Source of the DNA: Candidatus Dojkabacteria bacterium
Lineage (GTDB): Bacteria; Patescibacteriota; Dojkabacteria; B142; JAFGFJ01
Direction of reading: 5' to 3'
NCBI GenBank assembly: GCA_016931155.1
Contig: JAFGFJ010000004.1
Coordinates: 1-50,854, forward strand
DNA length: 50,854 bases
The notes under the pieces are model-generated. The model saw only the letters and a program-made list of their open reading frames with translations. It did not search any database and was not told the DNA's origin. The position numbers and the translations under genes were made by a program. This document shows positions 9,368-17,454 of this stretch, piece after piece (within the stretch, counting starts at the first letter, position 1; every line of letters begins with the position of its first letter).

Positions 9368-9596
9368 ACTCAAGCTGGACGAGAAAGTACTAGCCAGTAG
9401 TATCGAAAGGTACAGTGAATCTGCCTTGGCTGAAGTGACCTCAGATTTTCATGTGGATACAAATTCTCTAAATCTAGACTGTCTAAAAGATGGAGGTGAG
9501 CTTTATCTATTAGACAAAATGTATTTCGAAAATAATAGATTTAGATTACTACAAATAATACAAACCCAAACGTTTTTTATTTCGAAGGATATATAG
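9348..9596 (+). pseudogene. Frame-shifted coding remnant after the 538-residue protein
   Basis: A frame without an ATG near its beginning stays open for 82 codons from 9348 to the TAG at 9594. It encodes a plausible soluble peptide (KLDEKVLASSIERYSESAL and, later, GGELYLLDKMYFENNRFRLL). It overlaps the last codons of the upstream gene in a different frame. Either the upstream gene once continued through a frameshift here, or this is the tail of a deleted gene. Composition matches the neighbours. Confidence 0.35.
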
Positions 9597-9645
9597 AAAT
9601 GGTAAAAGAGAAAAAATAGATCATGGGAAAAAAGCCGCAAACCAA

Positions 9646-10566
9646 TTAGCTCCCAGTTCCTAGTTTCTCAATATTACTCGGTGTTAAAAGCACATAGTCA
9701 AAGATGGAGGGCACCTGAGGGTATAGAGGTATTTTTGTAATGACAGTAGGGGCAGGAGTAGTCCCAAACTGATCTACATCAAGGGCATATCCTGTAGCTT
9801 CATACACCCTCATCTGATCGTCTATTACTCCAGTCGCCCTCACAGTCAGCAGAGTATATCCATCCTCTCTCATAATTGGTCTAAAACTTAAGTTGATAAG
9901 CTCATCACCTGGCTGAAGACCAGTAGTATCCCCAACAACGAATTCTGTACTTGTCTGCACTGTCCCAAGATATGGTCGGAAAGCCAACACATGGTTTTCT
10001 GGAGGCGAATCATTTAGAGGATCGTTCCCGTGAGTGGTCATCACCCCCAATGGATCAAAAACATCACTTATACTCATATATTCACCGCCTCTTCTGAAAC
10101 CCAAAGTAAAAGTCATTGCTGTCTGCCCGGTCCAGTCGACCCTCAAAAGGTTTCTGTAGCCGCCCAGATACATAGTAAATAATTCATCTTTTTGGAGGGT
10201 ATAATCTTCTATATCCTTATTGTCCTCAATAGTCATTGTCACTTGAGAAATATTGTCATTGTCAACAATCGTACAAGTAATCCCTTTACCTGACATTGAA
10301 CAACTTGCATTTTCATCAACCAGAGAAGGATCAGAAATAATTTCAGACAAGTCGTACTCTGGACTTCCAAAAGCGTATATCGTTCCGATAATAGCCTGTT
10401 CAGCTCTGTCAAGATATCTCTCGTACTCTTTGGTAGTAGTCTGTTGTTCAACGTCTTTTGAAGCAATCAAGATCACAGAGACAACTATTACAGTAATAAT
10501 AGTAAGGACAAGAAGCGTAATTACCATTATTTGTCCTTTGTTGTTATTTTTTAATGATTTAATCAT
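9646..10566 (-). CDS. PilX-like type IV pilus assembly protein
   Basis: I choose the ATG at 10566 (MIKSLKNNNKGQIMVI) because a longer frame adds 42 residues inside the upstream gene with no pilin-like feature. The protein has 306 residues. The N-terminus KGQIMVITLLVLTIITVIVV is the prepilin-like hydrophobic helix of PilX/GspK-type proteins, but it lacks the Glu5 of ordinary pilins. A long extracellular C-terminal domain follows, including a Pro-rich end. It is the last gene of the pilus operon and overlaps the preceding prepilin gene by eight bases. A role as a minor subunit at the pilus tip or an assembly initiator is inferred from family and position. Confidence 0.7.
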   Translation of the reverse strand: MIKSLKNNNKGQIMVITLLVLTIITVIVVSVILIASKDVEQQTTTKEYERYLDRAEQAIIGTIYAFGSPEYDLSEIISDPSLVDENASCSMSGKGITCTIVDNDNISQVTMTIEDNKDIEDYTLQKDELFTMYLGGYRNLLRVDWTGQTAMTFTLGFRRGGEYMSISDVFDPLGVMTTHGNDPLNDSPPENHVLAFRPYLGTVQTSTEFVVGDTTGLQPGDELINLSFRPIMREDGYTLLTVRATGVIDDQMRVYEATGYALDVDQFGTTPAPTVITKIPLYPQVPSIFDYVLLTPSNIEKLGTGS

Positions 10567-11236
10567 AGAATCGTGTATAAAAAGAACTACATGTCCTGCT
10601 AAAGGATAAACTGGAATCACAGTAGAATGCAAGAGTAGGGGACTCAAAATTCGGAATACGAACCGGAGCAGATCCTGATCCAGTACTCCCACTTACTCCT
10701 GGGTAATTCCTTGTAGATATAGCAGTTTGCTGAACAACATTTGAAATATTCAGGGCACCTCCCCTGTAAGAACCAACAATAGTCACGAGTATAGTTCTCT
10801 TATCAAGTGTTTTATCAAAACCGATATCAAAAAATAGCTTATCTATAGTCATGTATTCAGGGCTTCTTTCTTGTATGCTTCCATTGTCATCGTACTTGCA
10901 CACCCCCTTCGTACCGTCTTCATTATCACAAAGCTTCCAGCTGAATTTACCTGACATTGCAAGTACCCCCTCGCACACCGCTTCGTCGTTTTCACCAACA
11001 CAATGGTTTATTACTTGTGAGTTTCTTATATCTCTTTTGATATTTGACAAGATATTTGATATTTCTTCACGCACATTAGCACGTGCAGCCGTCTTTGCTG
11101 CCACAGACAGTGAAATGATCATAACATTTGTAAGCATCACAAGCATGACAGCAATTATCGCCAGAGAAACAACTATCTCAAGAAGAGAATAAGCCTTCTT
11201 ATCAACTACCTGTTTTAATCTGAAAACAATATTCAT
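10559..11236 (-). CDS. Minor prepilin (PilW/PilV-like)
   Basis: The protein has 225 residues with a class III leader, KKAYSLLEIVVSLAIIAVML, in which the expected Gly before the cleavage site is Ala and Glu5 is present. The rest is a Cys-containing globular domain (CVGENDEAVCEG, LCDNEDGTKGVCKYDD) with several cysteines that could form disulfides outside the cell. PilD is encoded upstream in the same operon and should process it. The gene overlaps the PilX-like gene by eight bases and follows another minor prepilin by 34 bases. Confidence 0.78.
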   Translation of the reverse strand: MNIVFRLKQVVDKKAYSLLEIVVSLAIIAVMLVMLTNVMIISLSVAAKTAARANVREEISNILSNIKRDIRNSQVINHCVGENDEAVCEGVLAMSGKFSWKLCDNEDGTKGVCKYDDNGSIQERSPEYMTIDKLFFDIGFDKTLDKRTILVTIVGSYRGGALNISNVVQQTAISTRNYPGVSGSTGSGSAPVRIPNFESPTLAFYCDSSLSFSRTCSSFYTRFYD

Positions 11237-11270
11237 GTTATACCTTTTTGATAAACCAATAGTTAGAGGT

Positions 11271-11843
11271 CTACCTGCTCATTATATTAAAATTCCCCTT
11301 TCTAAAAGCCTGAACTTTTTCTACTACCTTTTCGCCACCTATCTCATAAACAACGACTGATACTACACTGTATGTTCCGTCCTCATCAAGCAGCTGCTTA
11401 AAAATAATCTGATTACACATAACCACATTAATTTCTGGCACATCAACTTTGTAAAGCCTATATGCCTCACTACCCTGAGTACATTCACCTGCACTTATTT
11501 CGTCAACAAACGGACTGACTGACTCGAGAGAGGCTACTCCCACACCTTCCTCCTGTCCCGAGGGGAGTGTTTTATTGATCTTATAAGAGCCAACGAGACC
11601 AGATACAGCTGCATTGCCACCAATTGATGGGATAATGTTTAGAGGAACGGGAGATTTTACAAGCTCAAGTGTTTGAACCAGTATTTCATTTGCTGTATTT
11701 TCTATTTCATTCTCCTTGGCAAGCCTGAGCGATTGGCTGGTCATACTGATGGCAACTACCATAGTCGTAGAAGCAACTCCAAGAGATATTATTACCTCAG
11801 CAAGACTAAACGCTTTTTTTCTTTTCCAGAATAATTTCCTCAT
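11271..11843 (-). CDS. Minor prepilin
   Basis: The protein has 190 residues. Its N-terminus, KRKKAFSLAEVIISLGVAST, is a prepilin leader with Ala in place of the usual Gly at the cleavage site, then Phe1 and Glu5. The long hydrophobic alpha-1 helix is followed by a polar beta domain with cysteines (SAGECTQGSEAY, VVMCNQIIF). The gene begins two bases from the stop of the preceding prepilin gene, so translation is probably coupled. Together with its two neighbours it would form the priming or tip complex of the pilus. Confidence 0.75.
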   Translation of the reverse strand: MRKLFWKRKKAFSLAEVIISLGVASTTMVVAISMTSQSLRLAKENEIENTANEILVQTLELVKSPVPLNIIPSIGGNAAVSGLVGSYKINKTLPSGQEEGVGVASLESVSPFVDEISAGECTQGSEAYRLYKVDVPEINVVMCNQIIFKQLLDEDGTYSVVSVVVYEIGGEKVVEKVQAFRKGNFNIMSR

Positions 11844-11845
11844 TA

Positions 11846-12439
11846 CTACAATTTAATATAGCTTATTTGGTTATTTTCCGCATCAAACCTGATTTTCTGG
11901 TTGAGATTCGTATTTTCAAAACTGATAACAATATCACAAATATTTTTTGTAGTTCTCACCGCACCAATATCTGAAAAAAGTCTCATATTCCCACTTACAC
12001 GCTCAAACAAAACACCCTGACAGTCATAACTGCTTCCCTCATCCACTTCAATTGATATATCACTATATATCAACTGTTTCAAATTTGCAGTTTCCACATT
12101 GCATATATAATCATCCACTCCTGAACCAATAGATGAAGCCTTATCGCAATAATAAAGAGCGTAATTATCGCCTTCAAAAACGAGGGCATAAGCATCTACT
12201 TTTGCTTCCAGAACACTGTTTACTTTTTTTGATGTACTGAGAGAACTGTTTCTTGCTTTATTCCGTGCCAATTCAGTACTTGCAAATACTTCTCTTGCCG
12301 CCTGTTTTAGCAGGGCAGTCTGCCTGAATCTTACAAGACCAACAATACTCAGACTCCCAAGTACGGCCACTATTGCAATCACAACAATAAGCTCAAGAAA
12401 ACTTATCCCCTTATTTTGTTTGATCCATTTCATACTCAC
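11846..12439 (-). CDS. Minor prepilin (GspH/FimT-like)
   Basis: The protein has 197 residues with the N-terminal prepilin signature KGISFLELIVVIAIVAVLGS: Gly-1 cleavage site, hydrophobic helix and Glu5. The arrangement of a short helix containing RQTALLKQAAREVFASTELA and a beta-rich C-terminus is like GspH/FimT minor pseudopilins. It lies directly after pilD, with its ATG adjacent to the pilD stop, and ahead of two further minor prepilins. Confidence 0.75.
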   Translation of the reverse strand: MSMKWIKQNKGISFLELIVVIAIVAVLGSLSIVGLVRFRQTALLKQAAREVFASTELARNKARNSSLSTSKKVNSVLEAKVDAYALVFEGDNYALYYCDKASSIGSGVDDYICNVETANLKQLIYSDISIEVDEGSSYDCQGVLFERVSGNMRLFSDIGAVRTTKNICDIVISFENTNLNQKIRFDAENNQISYIKL

Positions 12440-13291
12440 TTATAAGAGCGGAAAAATAAAACCAAAAATCTCTTTTGAAAACAAAAATCCAAAAACGGCT
12501 CCAATAGACAAAAACGGGACAAACGGAAGTCTCAGACCTCTTAGTTTCCCTTTTTTTATTGCAACTATAAGCCCAATGATTGAACCAATTACAAAAGCAA
12601 TATAAAAGCCAACTACTGAACCCTTCCAAGAAGATATAAGACCAAGCATTGCTGCAATTCGGATATCACCACCACCCATACCTTCACCTTTTGTCACAAA
12701 TACCAGAACAGCTATAAATAGAGCAGAAACAATACCGGAAATGATGTTGAAAAAGGGATAAATAATTATCACATTATCAATGCTTATCGAAGAACTTAAT
12801 GAAAAGCCTTTATAAACAAACAGGGCTAAATTCACGAAAACCAAAATCGCTACCAGTGGTATAGAAAGCTTATCAGGTACTTCCTGATAACAATAATCAT
12901 AAGCTGCAAAAAAAACGAAAATCGACAGAAAAAGACCGATCAAAAGGGCAAACGCAAGATATCGAAAAATTGAATCAGTTGAAAGCAGATCTATCTCCCC
13001 GATAAATCTTATTTGGGATAAAACAAAGACTGCCCCCGTTACAACCTCCACAAAAGGATAATATTCTGGAATTTGCTTCCGACAATGTTTGCATTTTCCA
13101 CCCTGCAAAAAGTAAGAGAGTAGGGGAATAAGCTCAAGAGGACCCAGCTTATGCTTGCAATGAGGACATTCCGATCTATCATTGATAAACTTTTTTTTTG
13201 CCCTGATTCTTGGGACTAAAACTGTAATAAAACTTCCAATACAGAGACCAAACACAAATACTATTGAGAACAGCACAAGATAAATTGACAT
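12440..13291 (-). CDS. pilD: Prepilin peptidase / N-methyltransferase PilD
   Basis: The protein has 283 residues and is a polytopic A24 aspartic peptidase that cleaves prepilin leaders and methylates the new N-terminus. It has the N-terminal signature GSFITVLVPR, two CxxC pairs (CPHCKHKLG and CKHCRKQIP) of the cytoplasmic zinc-binding loop, the first catalytic Asp in FFAAYDYCYQEVPDKLS, and the second in GEGMGGGDIRIAAMLGL, the GxGD-type motif. Length is normal for the full bifunctional enzyme. It sits in the middle of six substrate genes. Confidence 0.95.
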   Translation of the reverse strand: MSIYLVLFSIVFVFGLCIGSFITVLVPRIRAKKKFINDRSECPHCKHKLGPLELIPLLSYFLQGGKCKHCRKQIPEYYPFVEVVTGAVFVLSQIRFIGEIDLLSTDSIFRYLAFALLIGLFLSIFVFFAAYDYCYQEVPDKLSIPLVAILVFVNLALFVYKGFSLSSSISIDNVIIIYPFFNIISGIVSALFIAVLVFVTKGEGMGGGDIRIAAMLGLISSWKGSVVGFYIAFVIGSIIGLIVAIKKGKLRGLRLPFVPFLSIGAVFGFLFSKEIFGFIFPLL

Positions 13292-13293
13292 TT

Positions 13294-13764
13294 CTATTTT
13301 CTAATATCTGCAAACTTACTGGTGCTCGTTCCAATATCAATAACACCACTTTCCTTATCAGCCCCCAAAACATAACCGTCTCTCTCAACCTTATAACAAT
13401 AGACAGTTCCTGAACTATCGCTTTCCAAAGTTGGACTGCAAAGACTTGCGCCCCCCCCTTTCGGTTTGACAAGCCCCTCAACTTTTACTTTTCTAGGCTC
13501 AATATTTCTTCCAGCAATTATTATCTCTTCTTCACCCCAGGTAATATCTCCCTCAGTCGGGATTCTCCCGGTCTGTGTCTGTACTCTTGTAATTTCAGAC
13601 TTTATTTCCTCAAGAGCCTTAAGCCTTAGGGAATCTCTCGAAGATCTCTGAAGAACCCCAACTCCAAAAACCGACATAACAGTCAGCACCCCAATTATTG
13701 CAACAACAACTATTATCTCTATCAGAGTAAAACCCTTTTTATCAAATCCGGTTGTATTTCCCAC
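13294..13764 (-). CDS. Type IV prepilin (major-type), copy 2
   Basis: The protein has 156 residues and starts with GTG at 13764. Its leader FDKKGFTLIEIIVVVAIIGV is a canonical class III signal with Gly-1, Phe1 and Glu5. After the alpha-1 helix comes RSSRDSLRLKALEEIKSEI and a short beta domain containing YCYKVERDGYVLGADKESG. The same pattern (YCY, then GYxLGA, then E-x-G) occurs in the adjacent prepilin at 13777-14232, so the two are paralogues. It is followed three bases later by pilD. Confidence 0.82.
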   Translation of the reverse strand: MGNTTGFDKKGFTLIEIIVVVAIIGVLTVMSVFGVGVLQRSSRDSLRLKALEEIKSEITRVQTQTGRIPTEGDITWGEEEIIIAGRNIEPRKVKVEGLVKPKGGGASLCSPTLESDSSGTVYCYKVERDGYVLGADKESGVIDIGTSTSKFADIRK

Positions 13765-13776
13765 AATAAGCTTAAA

Positions 13777-14232
13777 TTATGGTCTTCCAAATAATTGCTC
13801 GCAGGAAGCATTTACATCAGCCCCTTCCTCAAACCACTCACCATTTTCCAGGACAGCACCAAGAGCGTATCCACCTGATGTCCTCTCATAACAATACCTT
13901 GTTCCATTTGCATCAGTATCGCCTCCACCAAGATTAAACCCTACCTGTTTTGCTATTCCCTTCAACTCAACAGAAATAAACACATTCCCATTTCTTTCAA
14001 GAACAACCTTATTGCTTTGAAAGTCTATGTCTGTTGATTCAGGATACTGATTGTACAACTCGTAGTAGCTCTGTATTGCCATAGCAATATCGTCAACAGT
14101 ATTTCTTCTTTGAGCATCCCTCGAAGCCCTCTGTGCAAGACTTATCCCAAATACGGTCATTCCAAGTATCACGGCTATTATTGCCATCGTGACAAGAAGT
14201 TCAACAAGAGTAAACCCTTTTTTATTTTTCAT
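13777..14232 (-). CDS. Type IV prepilin (major-type), copy 1
   Basis: The protein has 151 residues with the textbook prepilin start KNKKGFTLVELLVTMAIIAV. The alpha-1 helix leads into RASRDAQRRNTVDDIAMAI and a Gly/Cys-containing globular head (RYCYERTSGGYALGAVLENG). It is placed directly after pilC and is the best candidate for the main pilus subunit, judged by its canonical leader and position. The head shares its central motif with the next gene. Confidence 0.85.
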   Translation of the reverse strand: MKNKKGFTLVELLVTMAIIAVILGMTVFGISLAQRASRDAQRRNTVDDIAMAIQSYYELYNQYPESTDIDFQSNKVVLERNGNVFISVELKGIAKQVGFNLGGGDTDANGTRYCYERTSGGYALGAVLENGEWFEEGADVNASCEQLFGRP

Positions 14233-14268
14233 GAGTATAAATTTTATAAACTAAATTAAAACAAATTT

Positions 14269-15489
14269 TTATTGAACGAACTGTCCGATCTGATAAATAG
14301 GAAGATAGATTGCAACTGCCAGAAGCCCGACCAACCCCCCTACAAACAAAAGAATAAGAGGTTCCATAAGCTTTGTCAAATTGTTGGTAATCTGATTTAC
14401 CTCATTGTCGTAAAATTCGGCAAGACTTTCAAGAATCTGATCGAGACTACCAGTTTCTTCTCCTGTCGCAATCATTTGACTGACAATAAGAGGAATATAT
14501 TTACTCTTGGAAAGAGGTACTGCAAGGGGAATTCCCTTACTTACATCTTCTGCAGCAGAAGAAAGTGCATTTTGGAAGTGAATGTTCGACATCGAATTTG
14601 TTACTGTTTTTATTGTATCAATTATAGGAATACCGCTTACTAGAAGCATATGTGTCAGCCTTGTGAGCTGAGTAATTTGAATTTTTGTATTCAAAGGACC
14701 AAAAACCGGGATTTTTAAAAGAAGCTTATCAGTAAACTCTCTTCCGCTCTTCGTCCCTCTGTAATACCTGAAGGCAAAAATAATCAATCCAGTGCCCCCA
14801 ACAATTGAAATAAATCCGATGGGGCTTTTTACGAAATTTCCGAAAGCTACAAGTAGCCTGGTAACAATTGGAAGTTCTGCTCCCCCAAAATCAGCATACA
14901 ATTCTTCAACAGCAGGCACCATAAACAGTATCATTACAAAAAGAACTACTACTACAGCTACAAGGATAATAACAGGGTAGATCATTGCACTCCTTATCTT
15001 TGACTGTATATCATTCGATTTTTCAAGATCAATAGAGATTTGTGTTATTACTTCTGAGAGATTTCCGCTTTGTTCTCCAGCTCTCAAAAGACTAAGCTGA
15101 ACCTCATTAAACATCGATTTGCGCTTGGAAAAAGCAGAAGAGAGTGTGTTCCCACCTTTTACCTCCTCCAAAATACTATTTAGCTCATTTCTAAACCCTT
15201 CATTCGTTGTCTGCTGAACCAGGATATCTAGTGACTGGGTAATAGGGAGACCCGCAGAAAGCATTACTGACATTTGTTTTGTAAAAAATACTTTGTCCTT
15301 GAGAGGAATCCCTCCTATCTGCACGCTGCCAATTTTTTTGAGGCTAAAACCGATACTATCGTCTATATTGACCACAATAAGATCCTGCCCATGAAGAGCA
15401 TTAAGAACTTCCTCTCTGGATGTTGCCTCCATCTCACCCTCAATCCTTTCACCCGTTTTTTTTGTAGCAATATATCTAAAGTTTGCCAT
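14269..15489 (-). CDS. pilC: Type IV pilus inner-membrane platform protein PilC
   Basis: The protein has 406 residues, the normal length for PilC/GspF. It has an N-terminal cytoplasmic domain with IPLKDKVFFTKQMSVMLSAG and PITQSLDIL, a transmembrane pair around AMIYPVIILVAVVVVLFVMI, a second repeat of the T2SSF domain (LTRLTHMLLVSGIPIIDTI), and a C-terminal helix near PLILLFVGGLVGLLAVAIYL. PilC connects the cytoplasmic ATPases to the growing pilus. The ATG overlaps the pilT stop by one base (TAATG). Confidence 0.95.
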   Translation of the reverse strand: MANFRYIATKKTGERIEGEMEATSREEVLNALHGQDLIVVNIDDSIGFSLKKIGSVQIGGIPLKDKVFFTKQMSVMLSAGLPITQSLDILVQQTTNEGFRNELNSILEEVKGGNTLSSAFSKRKSMFNEVQLSLLRAGEQSGNLSEVITQISIDLEKSNDIQSKIRSAMIYPVIILVAVVVVLFVMILFMVPAVEELYADFGGAELPIVTRLLVAFGNFVKSPIGFISIVGGTGLIIFAFRYYRGTKSGREFTDKLLLKIPVFGPLNTKIQITQLTRLTHMLLVSGIPIIDTIKTVTNSMSNIHFQNALSSAAEDVSKGIPLAVPLSKSKYIPLIVSQMIATGEETGSLDQILESLAEFYDNEVNQITNNLTKLMEPLILLFVGGLVGLLAVAIYLPIYQIGQFVQ

Positions 15490-17321
15490 TATGCTTTCTT
15501 CATAAGTCTAACAAGTTCTTCAGGTCTTGTCGTATGCTTTTGAGCATCTTCCACAGAAATTTCTCCCTCTCTGATAAGATCAACAAGAGATCTTTCAAGA
15601 GTAACCATTCCCACATCAAAGCTCGTCTGAATAATGTTATCTATCTGATAGGTCTTTCCCTCACGAATAGCATTTCTAACAGCAGGTGTCCCAATCATTA
15701 TTTCAGTTACAGCACGCCTTCCACCGCTTTTTACAGGGATAAGCCTTTGTGAAATAACAGCAGAAATTACATTTGAAAGCTGTGATCTGATCTGAGCCTG
15801 CTGATGCTGAGGAAAGACGTCAATTATTCTGTCTATTGTCTGAACTGCAGTGTTTGTATGCAAAGTAGCAAACACAAGGTGACCAGTTTCTGCAACTGTA
15901 ATAGCTGCTGCAATAGTCTCAAAATCCCGCATCTCTCCCACAACCACAACATTTGGATCCTGTCTCAATACAGCCCTTAGAGCATTATCCCAGCTCAATG
16001 TATCTTTATGCATTTCCCTTTGATCGACAAGAGATGCTCCTTTGGGATAAACATATTCAATAGGATCTTCTATTGAAATAATATGTTTTCTTTGTTTTGA
16101 ATTTATCTCCTGAACCATTGCAGCAATAGTAGTACTTTTACCACTTCCAGTAGGACCGGTTACTAGAACAAATCCCTGTGGTATCTCAATAAATTCATTG
16201 GCAATTTGAGGAAGTTTCAATTCCTGTATAGTTCGAATCTTCGAAGGCAAGAACCTGAATGCAGCAGCCATATTTCCTTTCTCGTGATAGACATTAATCC
16301 TAAATCTTGCATTCTCTCCATACTCGTAAGACAAGTCTACTTCTTTTGTTTCTTTCAAAGTTTTCTTCTGATCTTCAGTCAGTATTGAAGAAATGAACCT
16401 TTCTATATGTTTCCCTTCTAAAATTGCAGTACCTACCTTGTCAAGAGTTCCGTCCACCCTCATAAAGACCGGATAACCAACCCCAAAATGCAAATCAGAT
16501 GCATTCTTCAAAAGTACGAGATCAAAATACCTTTCTATGGTCGCTGTATTTGGATCTATACTCTGAGCCAGGACTTCTTCTTCAGAAGGCGTTCCGGTTT
16601 CTTCATTAATTTCCATATCATTTGGCTCGGAATCCATAGAGATAGTTTTTATTCGTTCGAATGCTGGAGATTCAAGATCTTCCGTATTAACTTCACTACT
16701 TATAGCAGGAAGCTCCTCAGGTAATTCTCCGGAGATAGCCGAAGTCACTTCCATCTGTTGCAATTCCTTACCCGCTGTCTTCACTTCATTTCCAGAACTT
16801 GTACTCACTGTTTCTTCCAAAGTTTCACTCAAAGGGGGCAAAGTTTCACCAACAGATCCCTCCACCGGAGCAGTATTTGCGGAATTTTCTACAAGAGCTT
16901 CTAAAGATGGAGCCGGGTTATTTCCCGCCTGCTCACCTGCCAATGTTTGTTGAGTACCAACTGGAAGGTCAGACGAAACAGAAGAAATGTCAACTTGTTC
17001 TGAAGAATCACTTGGAAGGGGAGGACCCTTTATCTCCTTGACTCCTTCCCCCGTAATATTAACCTCTTGTCCTGGCAACATCGTTGGAACTTTTTTGCTT
17101 TCCTCATGCTCAATTTCACCATTATTGTAAGACTCTGATGGAGCTTTCATTTCTTCTGACTCAACTCCGGTCTCAACCGAAATCCCATTTTTATCCTGTG
17201 TTGGAGTATTATCCACAGGACTTTGCTGACCTCCAGCCATTCCAGCTTTTGTAACTACTGGCTCAGCAGGAGTAATCTTCTGATCTCCATCATTCTTCTT
17301 TGCAATACTTATAAAGGGCAT
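15489..17321 (-). CDS. pilT: Type IV pilus retraction ATPase PilT with long disordered N-terminal extension
   Basis: The protein has 610 residues, against about 350 for usual PilT. The last 350 residues are a complete secretion ATPase: NASDLHFGVGYPVFMRVDG, Walker A GPTGSGKSTT, Asp and His boxes (ISIEDPIEYVYP, HLVFATLHTNTA), Walker B VVVVGEMRDFETI, and the PilT-like C-terminus ending in an RPEELVRL helix. The first 255 or so residues are low-complexity, acidic and rich in Ser, Glu, Pro and Thr, with no cysteine or predicted fold. PilT drives pilus disassembly. The extension may be a regulatory or interaction tail; that is inference. Confidence 0.93.
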   Translation of the reverse strand: MPFISIAKKNDGDQKITPAEPVVTKAGMAGGQQSPVDNTPTQDKNGISVETGVESEEMKAPSESYNNGEIEHEESKKVPTMLPGQEVNITGEGVKEIKGPPLPSDSSEQVDISSVSSDLPVGTQQTLAGEQAGNNPAPSLEALVENSANTAPVEGSVGETLPPLSETLEETVSTSSGNEVKTAGKELQQMEVTSAISGELPEELPAISSEVNTEDLESPAFERIKTISMDSEPNDMEINEETGTPSEEEVLAQSIDPNTATIERYFDLVLLKNASDLHFGVGYPVFMRVDGTLDKVGTAILEGKHIERFISSILTEDQKKTLKETKEVDLSYEYGENARFRINVYHEKGNMAAAFRFLPSKIRTIQELKLPQIANEFIEIPQGFVLVTGPTGSGKSTTIAAMVQEINSKQRKHIISIEDPIEYVYPKGASLVDQREMHKDTLSWDNALRAVLRQDPNVVVVGEMRDFETIAAAITVAETGHLVFATLHTNTAVQTIDRIIDVFPQHQQAQIRSQLSNVISAVISQRLIPVKSGGRRAVTEIMIGTPAVRNAIREGKTYQIDNIIQTSFDVGMVTLERSLVDLIREGEISVEDAQKHTTRPEELVRLMKKA

Positions 17322-17454
17322 TTTGGACAGTTAATAATTAATTTTTTACTTTAGTAATTTGTCTCAGACAATTTAACAGATTTTTCGATATTTATTAACA
17401 CCTGTATGTTTTCAATTATTTCTCATCTATTTAATTGTGCCGGTTCATCCACGA

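Noticed and set aside
10253-11192. Plus-strand reading frames antisense to the prepilin genes
   Set aside because: They are shadows of well-supported pilin genes with prepilin leaders; no start signal or domain.
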